A program made the translations under genes and the position numbers. Positions 37,106 to 47,699 of a stretch of DNA of 64,000 nt are shown one piece after another. Source of the DNA: Streblospio benedicti (Eukaryota > Annelida > Polychaeta > Spionida > Spionidae); NCBI GenBank assembly GCA_019095985.1, contig CM032666.1:3956670-4020669 (forward strand), read 5' to 3'. Every line of letters starts with the position of its first letter. The first letter of the stretch is position 1. The notes below the pieces were generated by a model. It had not been told where the DNA came from. It was given only the letters and a program-made list of their open reading frames with translations, and did not search any database.

Positions 37106-39130
37106 GAGTAGCTGATAGGATATACTTAATTTACTGATGGAAAGAATTCCTGGATAATTCAAGAAATATCCCCAAGCCTTCACGTTAACTTTAGGCTTTA
37201 AGTCACTAATAAACTCAATATTTCAAACAACTCAATTATTCAAGACTAAACAAAAAATCCTTTACTTATTCCTTTCAATTTAGAGTTGAACAAGATCAGC
37301 TAGAGCATACAATTACATTGTACTTGCTACTGAAAATACCTTATGATTGGCCATGATTTGCCAACGTCCTGGACTCTCACCTTGCGAGCCGCGCACAATC
37401 GAGCAAGGCCCTCAGGCGCTCTAGTTTCTCCTGCTTCTCATACTCCACAATGTCTACATCCTCCTTGTTCACATCCTCTGGCTCTTCCGATCCACTAATA
37501 GTCTTGTTTCTCTTGTTTTTCTGGTTTTTCTCCTCCAAAATGTACCAGACTTCTCCCTCAGCAGCATTACAGGCGGCGTCCGCGATCTTTACACTTTGCT
37601 CCATGTCTGCCTTTGTTTCTTCCACTGAATTATCTTCACTCAGGTTTTGTTTGTCTTCGGAATCATGCTTTTTTTCTCCATCTGCCTTTTCCACTTCACT
37701 AGGCTCAATCTCTTCAGAATCATGCTTTTTTTCTCCGTCTGCCTTTTCCACTTCACAAGACTCAATCTCATTCACTTCATTTTTGCCATTCCTATCTTCA
37801 GTATAGTCGGACTTTGCTTTATGCTTATCATCTTCTATAACTAGCACATTTTCCTTGGTCTCATCATTAGGTTCCTCCTTGCCACCGTTTTCCTGGTCTT
37901 TGCTTCCACTGTTCTGGAAACTTATACGTGCGCTTTCTTTTCCTTTCGTAATATCAAAGATTACTTCTTCATGACTGTCATCCGTTCTTGGACTGTCCTG
38001 ATAATTTTCTCTCCGATTCCCGGCAACATCTCCAGCCTCCGTCCCCGAATCCTCCTTTGTATCATCATTACCATCACCATTCTTCATTTTTTCTTCTTGA
38101 TCACCATTCACACTTTGGAGCTCTTCTGTCTGGGTCTTTTTGGGTTTGTCGCCGCACAAAAAGAGCAGTTTTGGGGGGTAGTGATGGCACAAGGCTCCGT
38201 TGCTGTTGTCAATTGTGTAGAAGTCATAATCTTTGGCGAACAATTCCTCACACTTCTTCATCACTTGGTTGTCCCAGTCGACAGTCTCCTGCAAACAGAT
38301 CAGAGTGATGTGGATATGTCCACGTCTACTAATCTGAAGCTAGTATTGAACAAACAGGACCATCAACGTCCTTTGTGTTTGTGGTGTAAAAGTGTACATG
38401 ACTTTTAGCTACAGAGCAGACATTGGTTCCCTAGCCATGTCCTTTAAATAATTATTGTGACATTGGAAAAAAGGCTTAAAATTAGGTAACAAAACCCCTA
38501 GATCTACTCATTTTATTAACATGCACAAATTCTCTTATAATGAATGTAAATTGTGTGGTGTAGTGCAAAAATGTGTAGGACTTTTGGGAAAGCATTCATG
38601 GCGGATAATCTACTTGTTTGCCAAACCAATCTGGTAGACTAAAAAGCTTATAACAAAGTTAGGCTTAAAATTAGGTAACAAAAACCATAGATCTACTCAT
38701 TAGAACATGCACAAAAGTTCTTAGATCTAATGATTTCCTTTCACACAACGATTGCGTTTGAACTTTGGAACTTGCTTGAGGTTTCGGGATTTTAAAAATG
38801 TTAAAATGGTTATCTTCGTATATGTTCTGAATTCAACCTGTAAATGAAAATTACCTGATTTCCGGCAGTGTATTTTGTGTGCATGAAATGACGCAGCAAC
38901 TCTAGCACGTCTTTATAGTCTTCAGGGGCGGGCGGGACTTTTAACTTCTCTTCCTTTACAGTCCCATCATTTGGATGCAGCCCGCCTTTGTCGGAGATGT
39001 CTTCTCCAGGGTAGTCACTGGGAGGCTCTTCCTTTTTCTCGGGGCTATCGCGGGGGCTACTGGTCTTAATATCTCCAGTCTCCACGCCATTTTCGAAATC
39101 AGAATTGTCAACTTCCATGGGTGTCGCCAT
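23778..39130 (-). CDS. MTMR14: Myotubularin-related protein 14 (Jumpy-type phosphoinositide 3-phosphatase), nine coding exons
   Basis: MTMR14 removes the 3-phosphate of PI3P and PI(3,5)P2 and restrains autophagy. Coding exons on the minus strand: 39130-38855, 38288-37381, 36797-36629, 36014-35947, 35573-35271, 33752-33673, 32734-32622, 31002-30872 and 24693-23778. All phases match and the sum is 2964 nt, or 987 residues. Family hallmarks are CEELFAKDYDFYTIDNSNG, ARCRGRFPMPVIRYG, ICRSAT, DLMVENKKVKYHF, SMPYPGCEHF, the CX5R phosphatase loop HCISGWDRTPLF in exon 7, LRLSLWADG, and TVAYDWYLFGHELPDR with FFFCFKFLEF in exon 8. The tail RLDEVRKMFIAAY matches the conserved C-terminal patch of vertebrate MTMR14. 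The protein is about 50% longer than the human one (650 residues) because of an acidic Lys/Glu insert in exon 2 and an acidic last exon. The start is the first ATG in the frame (MATPMEVDNSDFENG). The catalytic Cys and Arg are intact. Confidence 0.97.
26140..27716. mobile_element. Large foldback element in the MTMR14 intron with a nested TIR element
   Basis: The outer ends CTAATGTGCTGACAGCAAG (about 26153) and its inverted match (about 27700) frame the structure. From about 27122 to 27680 the two halves fold around a centre near 27395, where TTTGCATACACA meets TGTGTATGCAAA. The left arm is split by a block that begins TGAACAGACTGG (26190) and ends CCTGTCTGTTCA (27121), 932 bp with 12-bp terminal inverted repeats with one mismatch. 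That points to a second element inserted into the first. No transposase frame survives. Confidence 0.65.
27861..28000. mobile_element. Palindromic MITE copy 1
   Basis: Arms of about 60 bp (TAGGATTTGAGCACGAGATT and onward; GTAGAATTTTGCACGGTGAT) fold on a loop of about 19 bp. A second, half-length copy is at 41030-41106. The loop word GGCACGAACGCAGTGAG is shared in part (CACGAACGCAGTG). Confidence 0.8.
28300..28440. promoter_or_regulatory. Promoter-like motif cluster inside an MTMR14 intron
   Basis: It contains an NRF1-type GCGCATGCGCG near 28307, a CCAAT box GACCAATCAG near 28367 and TATATATGG near 28421. It is bracketed by inverted CATTCTATCAT words (28001 and about 28407), so the cluster may belong to a small transposon. 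No exon is seen downstream on either strand. Confidence 0.3.
29164..29263. other. Assembly gap of 100 N
   Basis: Exactly 100 N within the large MTMR14 intron. Flanking plus-strand sequence is open in one frame on both sides, but no family is recognisable. Confidence 0.99.
29574..30440. mobile_element. Three copies of a repeat with tRNA-like B boxes, two direct and one inverted
   Basis: Copy A (about 29574-29895) and copy B (about 29946-30200) are direct. Copy C (about 30205-30436) is inverted and forms a long foldback with B. Shared words are CTCACTTTTCT, CAAGCTCCTGCCACTG and GAAGAGACATCTTCC. Two pol III B-box-like sites recur in opposite orientation: GGTTCGAATCCCACC and GAGTTCGAATCCCGTCAGG. 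Copy A also carries a near-complete tRNA-like 3' half. The repeats lie in an MTMR14 intron and are probably SINE-like. Confidence 0.6.
32781..33088. repeat. ~115-bp-arm foldback beside the MTMR14 catalytic exon
   Basis: The left arm (about 32781-32895) and right arm (about 32970-33088) are nearly perfect inverted copies, with ATTGCTAATATGTCCAAAC and GTTTGGACATATTAGCAAT, around an A/T-rich loop. It starts about 45 bp upstream of the acceptor of the HCISGWDRT exon. Confidence 0.85.
34858..35010. repeat. Dispersed intronic repeat, copy 1 (copy 2 at 35614-35750)
   Basis: Both copies share GACTAGTGCTG, ATTCAAT(G/T)CACTCA and GTCAGGAC(G/A)AGTAACTTTTG, in the same orientation. Related GACGAGTAG/GACAAGTAGC words occur at 33400-33560 and 36060-36110. 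No coding potential. The family is unknown. Confidence 0.6.
36490..36650 (-). repeat. Minisatellite built from an MTMR14 exon end and its splice donor
   Basis: On the minus strand, the exon 3 end and donor (GATACAGAG|GTAAAG at 36628) are followed by degenerate repeats of the same stretch. Further donor-like GT sites occur at 36606, 36530 and 36493, each preceded by GAAAC and AG. The units share CCTAGA(T/C)(G/T)A. Confidence 0.7.
36903..37060 (-). repeat. Dispersed repeat with GGGTGCCCGA motif (other copies 44290-44410 and 45165-45250)
   Basis: The copy here and that at 44290-44410 are inverted relative to each other and share ACCTGTGTTAGAT, ATGAAATAT and GGTTGCTA. The 45165 copy keeps mainly the GGGTGCCC/GGGCACCC palindrome. 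They have no coding frame. Confidence 0.55.
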
Positions 39131-39439
39131 TCTTTGGTTAGTCAGCTATTCTCGACTTTATTTAAACTGGATTTTCACACCGTCTGGTTTTCGCAAAACT
39201 CCCGCACACAAGTGAATGGTCACAAGGATAGATTGGTGAACAAGCAGTTAATATAAATACAGTACAGTACTCGGATTAAAGTGACGACCCATAATGTAGA
39301 TCTCACGTAAATCAATATGGATTAAAATCGAGAGGTCTACGCTGCGCGTTCATGACATGAGCGACTGGACTATGGTTCAGTTTATACTCGCAAAAATGCA
39401 ACAACGTCAGTCGACGTGTAGGAATATCTTTCACATTGT

Positions 39440-39660
39440 GCATTATTGCGTCGCTTCAGCAGCCGAAGTGAAAGCCTTGTGTTCACTTCGTTTCTAACTA
39501 GACTATGCATGTATCTATGTACAATGTACTAATATACATGTATGTCTCCGGACAAGCCAGAGGGTTTACCGATGAACCGATTTCGTTCAAACTTTACACA
39601 ACTATGAAGTAGGAGGCGATTTTGGGCAGTCTGCCAATCTGACTGTGGTTTCCACAGGGC
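39440..39660 (+). repeat. Dispersed repeat copy 1 (copy 2 at 47700-47905)
   Basis: Both copies share TTGCGTCGCTTCAG, GAAAGCCTTGTG, a TGTATGTATGT-like stretch, GTCTCCGGACAAGC, TTTCGTTCAAACTTTACACA and a GATTTTGGGC end. The copy 2 head has an 8-bp hairpin CGCTTCAG/CTGAAGCG. About 200 bp, non-coding, same orientation. Confidence 0.75.
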
Positions 39661-40408
39661 AATTTAACATATGATCCATTTTCAACATTCTTATTACTAT
39701 TGAATGCACTATTCAGGGGCGGATACAGACCAGGTTACACCAAGTTCTAGAACCTGGTAAAGACATTGAATTAGAGGGAAACAAGGCTATAAAGAGTCAC
39801 CAGAAATGCAGCCATTTTCAATGTATTTTTCAAAAGTTTCCTGGGGAGTAGTGGCCCCAGACCCCCTAGAATCGGCTCATGCTGCAGACCCGTGCTATAC
39901 CATCAATATTTGCAGTTGCGCATTTGGGGCGGGGGGGGGGGATCTTAGTAGTAAGTGAATATTGTAACATTATAAAGATAGAATCAGTACTGTAATGCCA
40001 ACCATAAAATATGTGTTTTGTATATATGCATCGCAAACGTTTATTGGCTATAATCGCTATACCATCAACATCTAGGCATATGCAACTTTTTTATGGTTGT
40101 TTTGGGGGCGATACGTACATGTACGATTGAAACTCGTCGAAACTCACCCCCTATACAATCTATATCATTGAATGTGCTTTTAAGGTGATCTCATGGTTCG
40201 TAGTTGAGCAGCCGAAGGCCCTTATTGAGCAACAAGTTGGGTTGATATATGACAAATATTTATGTCGAAATTGAAGGAAAAGGGTTCTCCCCCCAACGTC
40301 GGTCGGAAGCCTGGGCAGAGAAAGAGGCCACCAGCAGCCAGGACTCGACTATAACCAAGAATACTTGATTTCATGTCCGTGTCGAACCAACCAAAATAAC
40401 ACTAACCC

Positions 40409-40957
40409 TTAAGCGAGGGGCACATTCCACCGCAAGGTGGGTCTACAGCCAGTCTACGGCCAAAAACGCATAGAAATCGTAATGATCCGTGAGTGTACAG
40501 TGCGGCAAACATACGTTTTTTCAAGGTCGTACGGTGGCCGCAGAAGAAGTTTGGCTTGCCAAACTTCTTCTACCACCACCCTGCGCCATGGCCCAACCGT
40601 AAGGAGGCAGTGCGGAGACCTTACGTGAAACGCAGAGGATGTAACCGTCGGCACAGACACAGTACTGCGTTCCCTGTACCATGAACGTGCGGATCCCGTA
40701 CTTTTGTAATCACACGGTGCGTAGAACGTAAGTTGTACGCGAGTACATCGTACGTTCTATGCAAGTTGATCTCACGGCCACCTCAATAAAAACAACTCTC
40801 TGTCCCGACGCATTCCTAACGCACGGGGCCCGTGCACGCGTATGTGCCCACAACTGTACTTTTGTCAATGCATGCGGAAAACGCCGTAGATGCCGCAGAC
40901 CCCAACACGCCTTGCGGCGACCACCGCCGCAAGGTGGAATGTGCCCCCCGCTTTAAT
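40409..40957. mobile_element. ~550-bp terminal-inverted-repeat element
   Basis: The ends are TTAAGCGAGGGGCACATTCC on the left and the inverted match GGAATGTGCCCCCCGCTTTAA on the right (20+ bp). The core is rich in CGTACG and contains a 13-bp-arm palindrome (GAAGAAGTTTGGC and its complement near 40545-40572). There is no transposase. TTA/TAA at the borders is compatible with PIF/Harbinger or a TA-targeting family, not decisive. Confidence 0.75.
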
Positions 40958-41029
40958 TGTATTAAATGATCAGTGTGCCGCCGATCGTATGAAAAAACAA
41001 AATTGTGATTATTGTTCATTGAATTATTG

Positions 41030-41106
41030 TAGGATTTGAGCTCGAGATTGGTAGGTGAATCGTAGAATTTTGCACGGTGATGTGTGAATGACACGAACGC
41101 AGTGAT
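41030..41106. mobile_element. Palindromic MITE copy 2 (half palindrome)
   Basis: It matches the left arm and loop of the 27861 element (GTAGAATTTTGCACGGTGAT, CACGAACGCAGTG) but lacks the right arm, so it can no longer fold. Confidence 0.75.
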
Positions 41107-41512
41107 AGAATGCAGCATATGCACTGATGACAAGAAGAGACGTTATCAATAATTAAAATGCATGAAAACTGTACATTTAGGGTGAGTTTCGACGAGCTTC
41201 GACGAATTTTTATATTAGGCCTACGTATTGCCGGTTGTTTTGGTATTGCCAATTACTCCATTACGGTCATCATGCAAAAAATATATGATCATCACTCAAT
41301 TTAGTTTCAAATACATTACGGTCGAGATCATCACAGGTTCGACTTTAAACCAGCATATATAATTAAGCTACTACACATTTCAGACCGCGCCGTGATATAG
41401 ATAGGCTTACCAATCTATATACACATGTTAACATTATGTTCAAAATTGATTTGGTGGCAAAATATATGATTTACCCCTCAAATCATCATTATTGACAATC
41501 GGAATTACCAAA

Positions 41513-41930
41513 GGCACCATTCAGTATTTATGACAGGGTGGGGTAGGAGGATTTTAGGACGGGCCAAGAACTTTTGTCACAATGTTTGGAAGGGGGGGGG
41601 GGGGCTATCAATTTTTTCACACACTTTTGAGAGGGGGGGGCTATCAATTTTTTCACATAAAATTTACCCCTATTTTTTTTTAGAGATTCTGTACTAAAAG
41701 TTATTGTTTTTTATATCATGGCTATCCATCAAATAGGATTTTAGTTAACTGACAATGAATGCATTAACTGATGGGGGGCGGGGTGGGGGGGGTCATCAAT
41801 TTTTGTCACATGACATTGAGGGGGGATGACCAATCTTTTCACAGAGGTTTGAGGGTGGCTATTAATTTTTTCACAGCAATTTTGGAAAATCCTCCTACCC
41901 CACCCTGTCACAAATACTGAATGGTCCCTA
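41513..41930. mobile_element. G-rich MITE with ~38-bp inverted ends
   Basis: The left end CATTCAGTATTTATGACAGG with GGTGGGGTAGGAGGATTTT is mirrored on the right at about 41886-41928. The interior is four or five diverged repeats of a G-run followed by CTATCAATTTTTTCACA. A smaller relative lies at 54266-54455. Confidence 0.8.
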
Positions 41931-43285
41931 AGAATACACACTTTAAGTAACTTATATAATAAGCAGAGATTTTGCATAAAAGGTCCAGATCTATTCCATA
42001 CGAAACTTAAAGACAATATTTGGATGTTTTTATTTGTCCCATATATAACTTTAATGCACCCTAGCATGTATAGAAGGGCTGCTGTCATCATGGAATGATT
42101 ATTGGCACTGGCACACAGATGAGCACTGACACATTGCATGAGAAAAAACTTGATGATAACCCTTGCCCTTCTTTTGACGAATTTAATTGAGTTTGTAAGA
42201 ATTTTTGTTTGAAGTAGAACTTATGAATCCCATCATACTTGTAACGGGATCAGCTCCCCCGTCTCATTGGCCCCCCGTCTCATTGGTCATCCCATCATAT
42301 TGATCTAATGCATTGTAATACTGCGATATGTACAGTTAGGATTTCATGGGTGGGTTTATGTGCTAAGCATGAGGGCCATGTGTTAAAGGGTAGAGCCCCA
42401 CCGCCCTCAAAATGTTTGAAATTCTGAGTGCTCAGAGATTGTGGAAGGGGTGGGGGCAGTAATCCGCTACCCCGATAGACCATCTACTGCATTTAGAGTC
42501 ATTTTTCAAACACTAAGAAAAAGTATTAGAAGTGTTATTATTACTAGGAGTAATAGATAGGAGATCGTGTTGGAGGATGATCATTGAAAGAAGGAGTAAT
42601 AATTGGCGGAGTAGAGAGTGAAATCAAAGTAAATAAAAAAAGTATGTACGTATACCATATTGGTCTATTCATGCTTTGCTCAAACATTTGAAAATTTCAT
42701 GAGAAAATATGTTGGGTGTTTAAACCCCCACCCGACAGCATTTACACTCATATCACCTGATCAGTATCCATCAAGTCAGGTGGTCCTGATGAGGAACAGC
42801 AAAATGGTAAAAATGGTATCCGATCTAGCACAATGTTGTGTACATCGTTGAGCTCGGAAACCAGGTCTTGTGCATGCACCAAGTATTGTAAATCATCGAA
42901 AAAATTCAATGCTTTAAACGGAAGCGGTTTTGAATCAATGTCTGTTTCATTAATGCAGATCCCTTATCATTATCTTAAACCTAGTCAAACCAAGGCCAGA
43001 CCATGATTTTGTACGTGTGGAGGGTCGCAGAGATGAAACAAAACTATAGAAATAAATTTGTAGTGTGAAAAAGGGGGACACGCACCTCCTGCCCAAGATA
43101 TCAAATGTCCTGTGGACATACTTGCATTTGCTAAAACATTTTTAAATAACCACTGCACACCAATGCCACTTGAGTGTGGTAAAACAATAAGCTTATAAGT
43201 TTATTCTGGAGGCAAATGTTATATGAGTGAAAATTCAAAATATGTAAAAGTGTCTAAATCGTAGGCCCTACATAACGTCACCATT

Positions 43286-43507
43286 ATGGGTGTAACATAC
43301 GACACAGTGATGAACGAGATCAAAAGTGCTCAGAGAGCAAAGCGTCGCCAGAACGTTGACCCATGGGCAATAAAGCAGTTTACTTTGCAATCAGAACATT
43401 TAAAAAGGTCTTATTTGATGTGTTATTCGCCCTATCAACACTATTCATGTAGTATTATTGAGTCAAATCTGAGCACAACAAAATCTGAGGTTAGGAAGCC
43501 TCGTTAA
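43286..43507 (+). CDS. Weak protein-like reading frame, 73 codons
   Basis: Starts MGVTYDTVMNEIKSAQRAKR and has a plausible helical composition. No splice structure, neighbour or homolog is recognised. It may be a transposon remnant or chance. Confidence 0.15.
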   Translation: MGVTYDTVMNEIKSAQRAKRRQNVDPWAIKQFTLQSEHLKRSYLMCYSPYQHYSCSIIESNLSTTKSEVRKPR

Positions 43508-45551
43508 AAGGCGTGTCCCGTGTAGAGGACAGTCACCCCTCTGCACGTAAAAGAACTCACCTAGTTTGAAAACAATGGCTTGTGTGATCCCTCCACACAT
43601 CCTTCGCTCAGTCGGTTACCTATAGCCTGCCTCTGAAGGTCCACGTACCAATACCACGTCGCCTCCCTCTGCTATAATCATCAAAACCGATGGCTGCGGA
43701 GTATATTCACTCAAATTCAACAACAAATCATCCACGTCGAGGCTGTTTGTCGGGCTGTCCCAGGGCCCAGTAGTCCGGTAAACACACGTCAAACGACGAT
43801 CAACATAACGTTCTCACTCGGCCTTGACCTTTCCACCGGAAGTGACAATTTCCTCGCAAAAGTCAACGTGACAATTTCCAAGAGGCACCGTATTTATGGA
43901 GAAAGCAAAAATGTGCCAATTGCTCCAATAATGAGGTGGGGGAAATGTGGGTGGTGGAGAAATGAAGTAGAGCTTCGCTTGTACGACCGTAATGGGGACT
44001 GCTGCAAAAAAAAAAATCTGAAACACTTCAAGTGGTCTCGATGAAGACGCAGTCTCTATCATGCTAGACAGTTGGCTGTAGTGAAGAAACACGTCTTTTC
44101 ATAAACGTGGTCTCATCATAGAGTTGGTCGTCACTGAAGGGTCTACTGTAAATACTAATCGTGATGACTATTTGTAAGATTGCTGCATCATGTTTGCTGG
44201 TATACAGTGTATATGTTGATATTTTTAAATCGGCAAAGTTCGTGTTATATTTCACAAGATGGCCAGGTTGCATGAGTGCATAGATGTGCAGGGCTTAACG
44301 CTTTTTAAATGTGGGTGGTTGCTGGGTGGTTGCTACTGGGTGCTCGAATGAAATATCTGGGTGCCCGAATGATAAACCTGTGTTAGATAAGGAATAAGCT
44401 TTATATGTCTTATAAAAAGCTTTTAGACGCCTTGCCATAAACATACACTACATGTACTTATAATAACCGTGTAACTGTTGGACATCAAATGCTTTTGATC
44501 TGATCAACAATGTTTTCAGTTTTTCGTTTTAATGTTATCTGCAGGTGAAAAATCAGATTTGAATTACTCATATAAGACGAAAATAATAGGGCAAATTGTC
44601 TTTAAAAATAAAAGCATTTGATGACTTTGCTTGTTCCGAGGCCAAAATCGAAAAGACTTCTGTTTAGACATTATGATTACACAACAAGGTTACTCATAAA
44701 ATACTAGTCATAGCAAATTCTGAAGCAAACAGCAAATTATTTGTGACTTAAGAATGACGATTCAAATATACACTCTGTTAAATTATTCATATAAATATCA
44801 TTGACAAGAACAATTTCACAAGTTACTGTCAATACACCATTTTCACTGTCTCAATCACGAAGACTGTATGACAATCACGAAGATAATTTAGCGGCGCCCA
44901 TCATTCTCTATGTGAAGTATGCAATAAACCATTTAGAAAATAATAAAATCATAGTGTGCGCTTGTCTCATAAGATTTTCACAGAGAAGTCATCTACATAT
45001 ACATAAGACTAATTTTATATAATATTATAAATGTATCCTTTGTGTAATAATTTAGGGATTGCAAATAGTAGAATGTAAATATTATTTTATATTAATTTTG
45101 GACTTAAAACTTAAAACAAGTCATTGATCTATCATACTAATGATGAAATATTGCCAGAAATTTCTGGGTGCCCAGTCGGGCATGTGACCATGGCTGACTA
45201 CATGCCCGGCTGAGCCTCTGGCATGCCCCGGGCATGCGGGCACCCAAACTTTACATTTTTCAGAACTTAATTTTCTGATATCTTTAATTATAGCAGAACA
45301 GCCAATGTCAATATATCTAAACAGCCATAACCAAAATATGGTGATGTAAAACATAAATGCATGTTAAGGCACACCTTAAATAAATGTTAAATGAACTTGG
45401 TTGATAAAATGATTTAAGATTATCATAACGTATGTGTTTTACTTTGTTGCATTGTATTCAAAATAAAAATATAAGAGCCAGTCCTGCACAAAGTATTAGT
45501 TTAATCAAACAAATGAGGCTAAATTATTTCCAAATTTCATCACTTGCAAGT

Positions 45552-47186
45552 TTAAGCATCCGTGTGTTGAGAAACTATATGTGAGCGAAGACGTCGCGGC
45601 GAAGAAAACGTTTTACTACAAATTAAGCACTGAAATGGTTTTTCTCCACTGTGCGTCCTCATATGTTCCATTAAGTAGCTATTTTTAGCGAATCTCTTGC
45701 CACAGTCACTGCACTCATGTGGTTTCTCGTGTAACAGATCGTTGTGAGTATTTTTGTGTTTTCTTAAGTCTGAGCTCTTGCTGAACGATTTTTCACACAC
45801 TGTGCACTGGTAGGGTTTGCCACCTGTGTGTTTTCTTATGTGCTTGATGAAGTGGCTGCTCTGGGTGAACGCTGCTCCGCAGTCTGCACACTGATACGGT
45901 TTGTCTCCAGTGTGAGTCACCATGTGTCTCGTTAAGTCGCTATTCTGACGAAAACATTTGCCACATTCGTTGCACTCATATGGTTTCTCACCCGTATGAG
46001 TTCTCATATGGACAGTCAAGTGACTATTTGCCTCAAAACATTTACCACACTCACTACATTCATAGGGTTTCAAGCCAGCGTGAATTTTCATGTGTTTAGT
46101 AAAGGCACTTTTTTCCTCGAAGCCCTTGTCACATTCTGTACATTCGTAAGGTTTCTTTTCAGTGTGGAATTTGATATGGTTTTTCAAATATCTATTTTCA
46201 CTAAATGACTTCCCGCATTCACTGCACTTGAAAGGTTTCTCGCCAGTATGCAGTCTCTCATGGCTCATCCAGTTACCACTGCTACTAAAACGCTTGTCAC
46301 AAAATCGACACTCGTATGGTTTCTCCCCAGTGTGGGTTCTTGTGTGTTTGGTCAAGCAGCTACTCGTAGTAAAACACTTGCCACATTCACTACACTCAAA
46401 AGGCCTTTCCCCAGTGTGAAATCTCATGTGGCTTGTCAACGATGTACTAAAAGTGAAACTCCTCCCACATTCTGTACACACATACGGTTTCTCACCAGTG
46501 TGGATTCTCATATGTCCGTTCAAGCTCCCATTTTCAGTAAAACCCTTCCCACAAACACTACAAACATAGGGTTTCTCCCCAGTGTGAGTTCTTATGTGCT
46601 TTTTCAAGTTGTTCTTACCCCTGAAACTCTTCCCACATTCACTACACTCGTAGGGTTTCTCGCCAGTGTGGATCCTTAGATGTGATTTTAGCGTTGTAGC
46701 CTTGGCAAAGGATTTATCACAAATTAAACACTTGTTGAATTTTTCTTCAGCATCATTTTCCATCTTGGGAACAACCATCTCAAATTCACCAACACTTTCA
46801 TTGCTGTGTTCAAGCAAACTATTCTCCACGAGTTTACTCTCACTCTCAAGATTCGGGGCACCACTACTTTGATTATCTGCTTTGTCTGCAGTTGGCAGGC
46901 TATGGGGGCTTTCCCCCACGTGGGTTCTCTCGTGAGTTGTCAACCCCGCAGCGTTGACAAAAACCCTGCAGCACACACGACACACATATGCTCTCTCCTC
47001 CACGTCTTCAGTCTTCACAGTAATTGGTGGGAGCACAGTTGGTCTCCCAATAACTAGCAGCTTGTTCATCGAGTCCGCCATGTGTGCCCTCATGTGCGTG
47101 GTCAGACCTTTCTCGTTCACGAATATCCTTCCACACTCAGTACATGAAAAGTCCACTTGCTCAGTTTTTATTTTTACATCCATCAT
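45552..47186 (-). CDS. C2H2 zinc-finger protein with 16 fingers, single exon
   Basis: This is a probable sequence-specific DNA-binding nuclear protein of 544 residues, starting MMDVKIKTEQVDFSC. Two fingers lie at the N-terminus (about residues 14-36 and 68-90), followed by a Ser/Glu-rich linker of about 65 residues. Fourteen fingers then run in tandem to near the C-terminus, most joined by TGEKPY/F linkers. All have the C-X2-C-X12-H-X3-H form except the last, which has H-X4-H. One linker is lengthened (HNDLLHEKPH). There is no KRAB, SCAN, BTB or ZAD domain. IKTE and VKTED near the N-terminus fit SUMO-acceptor motifs. The intronless body resembles lineage-expanded poly-finger genes. An ATTAAA at 45505-45500 may be its poly(A) signal. 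The DNA target cannot be read reliably from sequence by eye. Confidence 0.95.
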   Translation of the reverse strand: MMDVKIKTEQVDFSCTECGRIFVNEKGLTTHMRAHMADSMNKLLVIGRPTVLPPITVKTEDVEERAYVCRVCCRVFVNAAGLTTHERTHVGESPHSLPTADKADNQSSGAPNLESESKLVENSLLEHSNESVGEFEMVVPKMENDAEEKFNKCLICDKSFAKATTLKSHLRIHTGEKPYECSECGKSFRGKNNLKKHIRTHTGEKPYVCSVCGKGFTENGSLNGHMRIHTGEKPYVCTECGRSFTFSTSLTSHMRFHTGERPFECSECGKCFTTSSCLTKHTRTHTGEKPYECRFCDKRFSSSGNWMSHERLHTGEKPFKCSECGKSFSENRYLKNHIKFHTEKKPYECTECDKGFEEKSAFTKHMKIHAGLKPYECSECGKCFEANSHLTVHMRTHTGEKPYECNECGKCFRQNSDLTRHMVTHTGDKPYQCADCGAAFTQSSHFIKHIRKHTGGKPYQCTVCEKSFSKSSDLRKHKNTHNDLLHEKPHECSDCGKRFAKNSYLMEHMRTHSGEKPFQCLICSKTFSSPRRLRSHIVSQHTDA

Positions 47187-47699
47187 TTCAATACAGACTC
47201 ACCAATACGTGACTGAAATCAGAACTCAACTTTGTTTTGCTTGTTAACTATATTCACATAAGTACACGTACATACTGTTGTTGCAGATTATTCCCAATGC
47301 ACATTTACCCAGAAAGTATTTTTTAGAGTACATAATATTTCTTGCATCCATATCTTTATACTATATATTATGTTCTTAAATAATCTATTGGTACAGCACA
47401 AGATTAGTTGTACTTTTGATTCCAAATAATCGCCTTCTTATTTATGTAATTAAGAAAATTAATATACCATAAATATTAAAGATTTACAGTTTATCCTACT
47501 AGACATACAAAAGATAAAGCATTGTATAAGCAAAATAGCATTCGCACCTTTCATTTGGCATTGGATTGTAAATAATATGCTTTTCGGTTTTGAACAGAAT
47601 GCGCTCACATCGGTATTGGAACTTTCAACAATTACTGCTTAGTACGTTTATTTCCAATCGTTATTGTTTATAATAACAGCTTTTGTCTCTAACTCACTA

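Larger units (their letters stand above)
39131..45551. other. Intergenic region between MTMR14 and the zinc-finger gene
   Basis: It holds no convincing gene. It contains the 39440 repeat, a TIR element at 40409-40957, half of a palindromic MITE at 41030, a G-rich TIR element at 41513-41930 and a GGGTGCCC repeat. A 73-codon plus frame at 43286-43507 is listed separately. The first 300 bases should hold the MTMR14 promoter, but no TATA or CCAAT box is clear. Confidence 0.5.

Noticed and set aside
45996-47247. Several plus-strand frames of 68-143 codons
   Set aside because: They are antisense shadows of the repeated zinc-finger codons.
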